DNA from: Pseudomonadota bacterium
Lineage (GTDB): Bacteria; Pseudomonadota; Alphaproteobacteria; ATCC43930; CGMCC-115725
Assembly: GCA_021812165.1 (NCBI GenBank)
Contig: JAKAOO010000004.1
Span: forward strand, 1-41,967
Reading direction: 5' to 3'
Length of the DNA stretch: 41,967 nucleotides
Shown here: positions 39,782-41,967 of the stretch, in pieces
Position numbering within the stretch: position 1 is the stretch's first letter
How the letters are laid out: each line of letters opens with the position of its first letter
The notes under the pieces: generated by a model
What the model was told of the DNA's origin: nothing
The model's database searches: none
Seen by the model: the letters and a program-made list of their open reading frames with translations, nothing else
Made by a program: the position numbers and the translations under genes

Positions 39782-39838
39782 TTAATTCCTCCGCAGCAAG
39801 GCGGCAAGATCCGCAAGGCGGATCTTGCCGGTAGCGCC
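39782..39838 (-). pseudogene. Remnant of the C-terminus of a second acyl-AMP ligase
   Basis: Minus-strand GATGKIRLADLAALLRRN* parallels ASGKIRKLDLAASLRTN* of the intact gene; nucleotide similarity to 38290-38345. Confidence 0.75.
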
Positions 39839-39902
39839 TGAAGATGTCCGCCTTTCATAGCACATCATTTGTCGGCTTCTGCTGCTGCTGATGGGCCCGT
39901 GG

Positions 39903-39935
39903 GGTTGTGGATAACGCGCAACGTTATCCACAACC
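39903..39935. promoter_or_regulatory. Perfect 14-bp inverted repeat containing two DnaA boxes
   Basis: ggttgtggataacg-cgcaa-cgttatccacaacc; TTATCCACA on minus (39906-39914) and plus (39924-39932) strands. Confidence 0.8.
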
Positions 39936-40009
39936 TTACAGGCCGGGCGCGCCGAGCGGATTTAAGCGGCCCGAGAAGCATGGATGGGGTCTCCCTTATC
40001 GTCGAAGTG

Positions 40010-40240
40010 GGCGAGGCGGAATTTGCCGCGGGCGAAATCTCGATCGCCGATCTTGCGATCCTCGGCTGGGCCTGGAGGCATGAGCGGCACCAGGTCGAGC
40101 TCGCCGACTATCCGAACGTCAAACGCTGGTACGAAACGATGATGGGGCGCCCCGGCACGGCGCGGGGGTTCGAGGTGGCCTTGAGCTGAGGGGCGCTTCA
40201 GAACACTTCGAAGAGCCCGGCGGCGCCCATGCCGCCGCCG
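40010..40240. repeat. Direct repeat, right copy: truncated GST 3' end plus intact thiolase 3' end
   Basis: Plus strand encodes GEAEFAAGEISIADLAILGWAWRHERHQVELADYPNVKRWYETMMGRPGTARGFEVALS*. Confidence 0.93.
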
Positions 40241-41400
40241 ATGCACATGGTGACGACGACGCGGCGCGCGCCGCGGCGCTTGCCTTCGATGAGGGCGTGT
40301 CCGACCATGCGCGCCCCCGACATTCCGTAAGGATGGCCGATCGAAATCGCCCCGCCATCGACATTGTAACGCTCGGGGTCGATGCCGAGGCGGTCGCGGC
40401 AATAAAGCGCCTGCACGGCAAAGGCTTCGTTCAATTCCCAGAGGTCGATGTCGGCGATCGTGAGCCCGTGCTGCTGCAAGAGCTTCGGCACGGCAAAGAC
40501 GGGGCCGATCCCCATCTCGTCGGGGTCGCATCCGGCAACCGCCATCCCGCGATAGGCGCCCAAGGGTTCGAGGCCGCGCCGTTCGGCTTCCTTAGCTTCC
40601 ATCAAGAGCGAGGCCGAAGCGCCGTCGGAAAGCTGGCAGGCGTTGCCGGCGGTGATGAAACGCCCAACCTTCACCCTCTGCCCGTCGTGGAAAACCGGCC
40701 TCAAAGCGGCCAGCCCTTCGCGCGTCGTCGAGGGCCGGTTGCCCTCGTCTTTCTGAAGCGTGACGGGAACGCGAGACATCTCATGCGTCTGCCGGTTTTC
40801 GGCGAGCATGACCGTCGGCAAAGGCGCCAACTCGCGGTCGAAGCGCCCGGCCTCTTGCGCCGCCGCCGTCCGTTGCTGCGAGGAAAGCGCGTATTCGTCC
40901 TGCGCCTCGCGCGTCACCTGATAGCGCTCGGCGACGACCTCGGCGGTCTCGATCATCGTCATGTAAAGCTGCGGCAAACGTTCGACGAGCCAGGGATCCT
41001 CCGCCCGGTAGGCGTTGCGCTTGTCGTTCTGGACGAGAGAGACCGATTCGACCCCGCCGCCCAACGCGATTTCCATCCCGTCGTAAAGGATTTCCTTGGC
41101 CGCCGTCGCAATCGCCATCAAGCCCGAAGAGCATTGGCGGTCGATCGTCATACCGGGGACAGAGGGCGGGAGCCCGGCGCGAAGGAGCGCCTGGCGCGCG
41201 ATGTTGGAGCCCTGGGAGCCTTCCTGCAGCGCCGCGCCCAGCACCACATCCTCGACCTCCGCGGGATCGACGCCGGCGCGCCGCACGGCCTCGCCGATCG
41301 CATGGCCGGCGAGCTCTTGCGCCTGCGTGTCGTTGAAGGCGCCCTTATAAGCTCGGCCGATGGGCGTGCGGGCGGTCGAGACGATGACGGCTTCGCGCAT
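40198..41400 (-). CDS. Acetyl-CoA acetyltransferase / thiolase family
   Basis: [12 protein letters not shown] catalytic Cys; [40 protein letters not shown]. Confidence 0.95.
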   Translation of the reverse strand: MREAVIVSTARTPIGRAYKGAFNDTQAQELAGHAIGEAVRRAGVDPAEVEDVVLGAALQEGSQGSNIARQALLRAGLPPSVPGMTIDRQCSSGLMAIATAAKEILYDGMEIALGGGVESVSLVQNDKRNAYRAEDPWLVERLPQLYMTMIETAEVVAERYQVTREAQDEYALSSQQRTAAAQEAGRFDRELAPLPTVMLAENRQTHEMSRVPVTLQKDEGNRPSTTREGLAALRPVFHDGQRVKVGRFITAGNACQLSDGASASLLMEAKEAERRGLEPLGAYRGMAVAGCDPDEMGIGPVFAVPKLLQQHGLTIADIDLWELNEAFAVQALYCRDRLGIDPERYNVDGGAISIGHPYGMSGARMVGHALIEGKRRGARRVVVTMCIGGGMGAAGLFEVF

Positions 41401-41725
41401 TCTTTCCTCCCTCCAAGGCCGCGCCGGCGGCGCCGGCCGATGATGTCATGTATGGACGGCCCCCGTTGCGCAAGGAGTTTTTGGCGGGTTGGGCGTGAGG
41501 TCGGGAGCGGTCATGTATCCGGCCTTTAGGATGCGGTCGGAAGGCCGCTGGCCCCGATGGGTTACGCGGACTGGGCTCCCAGCATTGCGGCGCGCTTTGC
41601 TGCGCGATGACATATCGGAGTTACCAATCCAGGTCCTGACCATTTTGCCGTCGCTGCCTTCTGCTCCTTGCCTGGTGACCGGCCGGAGGCCCGGCCGGAA
41701 GGGGGTTGCGTGCTTGGGGCGCGGG

Positions 41726-41967
41726 TTACTCGGCCGACGCCGCGACCGCAACGAGTCTGGCGGCGGAGGCCGAGTGAGCCGCAGTGGGCGCCGGCCGCTG
41801 GTAGCTCTCGCCGGACTGCAGCATGGCCCAAGCGATGCGGGCGTTTTTGGCGGCCTGGGCGATCACCGCGCCCCCCGCCTTCGAGCGTGTGAAGGAATCG
41901 GGTTTGTGCCACGGTTCAGACCCTTCGGCACAGGGCTGATCGGCCGCCAATGCCGGCGTGGCAGGGA
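41726..41967 (-). mobile_element. Possible IS110/IS1111-family transposase C-terminal fragment (runs off window edge)
   Basis: AGGAVIAQAAKNARIAWAMLQSGESYQRPA resembles the conserved IS110-type C-terminal A.A.K.ARI.WAML..GE.Y; upstream frame open to the edge but degenerate. Confidence 0.5.

Noticed and set aside
39869-40189. 106-aa plus-strand ORF resembling GST
   Set aside because: Lacks the thioredoxin-like N-terminal domain; it is the truncated GST copy in the right direct repeat.

Overview
High-GC window, probably alphaproteobacterial (inferred from gene content and repeat style), densely coding on both strands. It carries central and C1 metabolism genes: fhs, 5-formyl-THF cyclo-ligase, ppc, pyrF, an E1alpha/beta 2-oxoacid dehydrogenase pair, glcD and a thiolase. 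It also has a complete branched-chain amino-acid-type ABC transporter, pxpB/pxpC, a glutamine-synthetase-family/N-formylglutamate amidohydrolase pair, a RelE-like toxin with an unusual partner, a four-domain rhodanese protein, and a small Cys-less L36 gene that the ORF track misses. Two regions stand out. (1) A tightly overlapping operon (about 30.5-36.4 kb) appears to encode a split D-glutamate cyclase (DUF1445 + DUF4392), MurL (UDP-MurNAc-L-Ala-L-Glu epimerase), MurD2 (the L-Glu-adding ligase), a small lipoprotein and an MFS permease. This looks like a linked MurI-independent peptidoglycan D-Glu route plus a D-Glu disposal module. (2) A 2.8-kb segment (37,185-40,009) with a split A / PCP-TE NRPS-like pair sits between two diverged ~230-bp direct repeats, each being the GST 3' end joined to the thiolase 3' end. 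The segment also holds a remnant of a second adenylating enzyme and a perfect inverted pair of DnaA boxes, and the TE has a Cys nucleophile. All calls come from reading motifs by eye. No database search was run.
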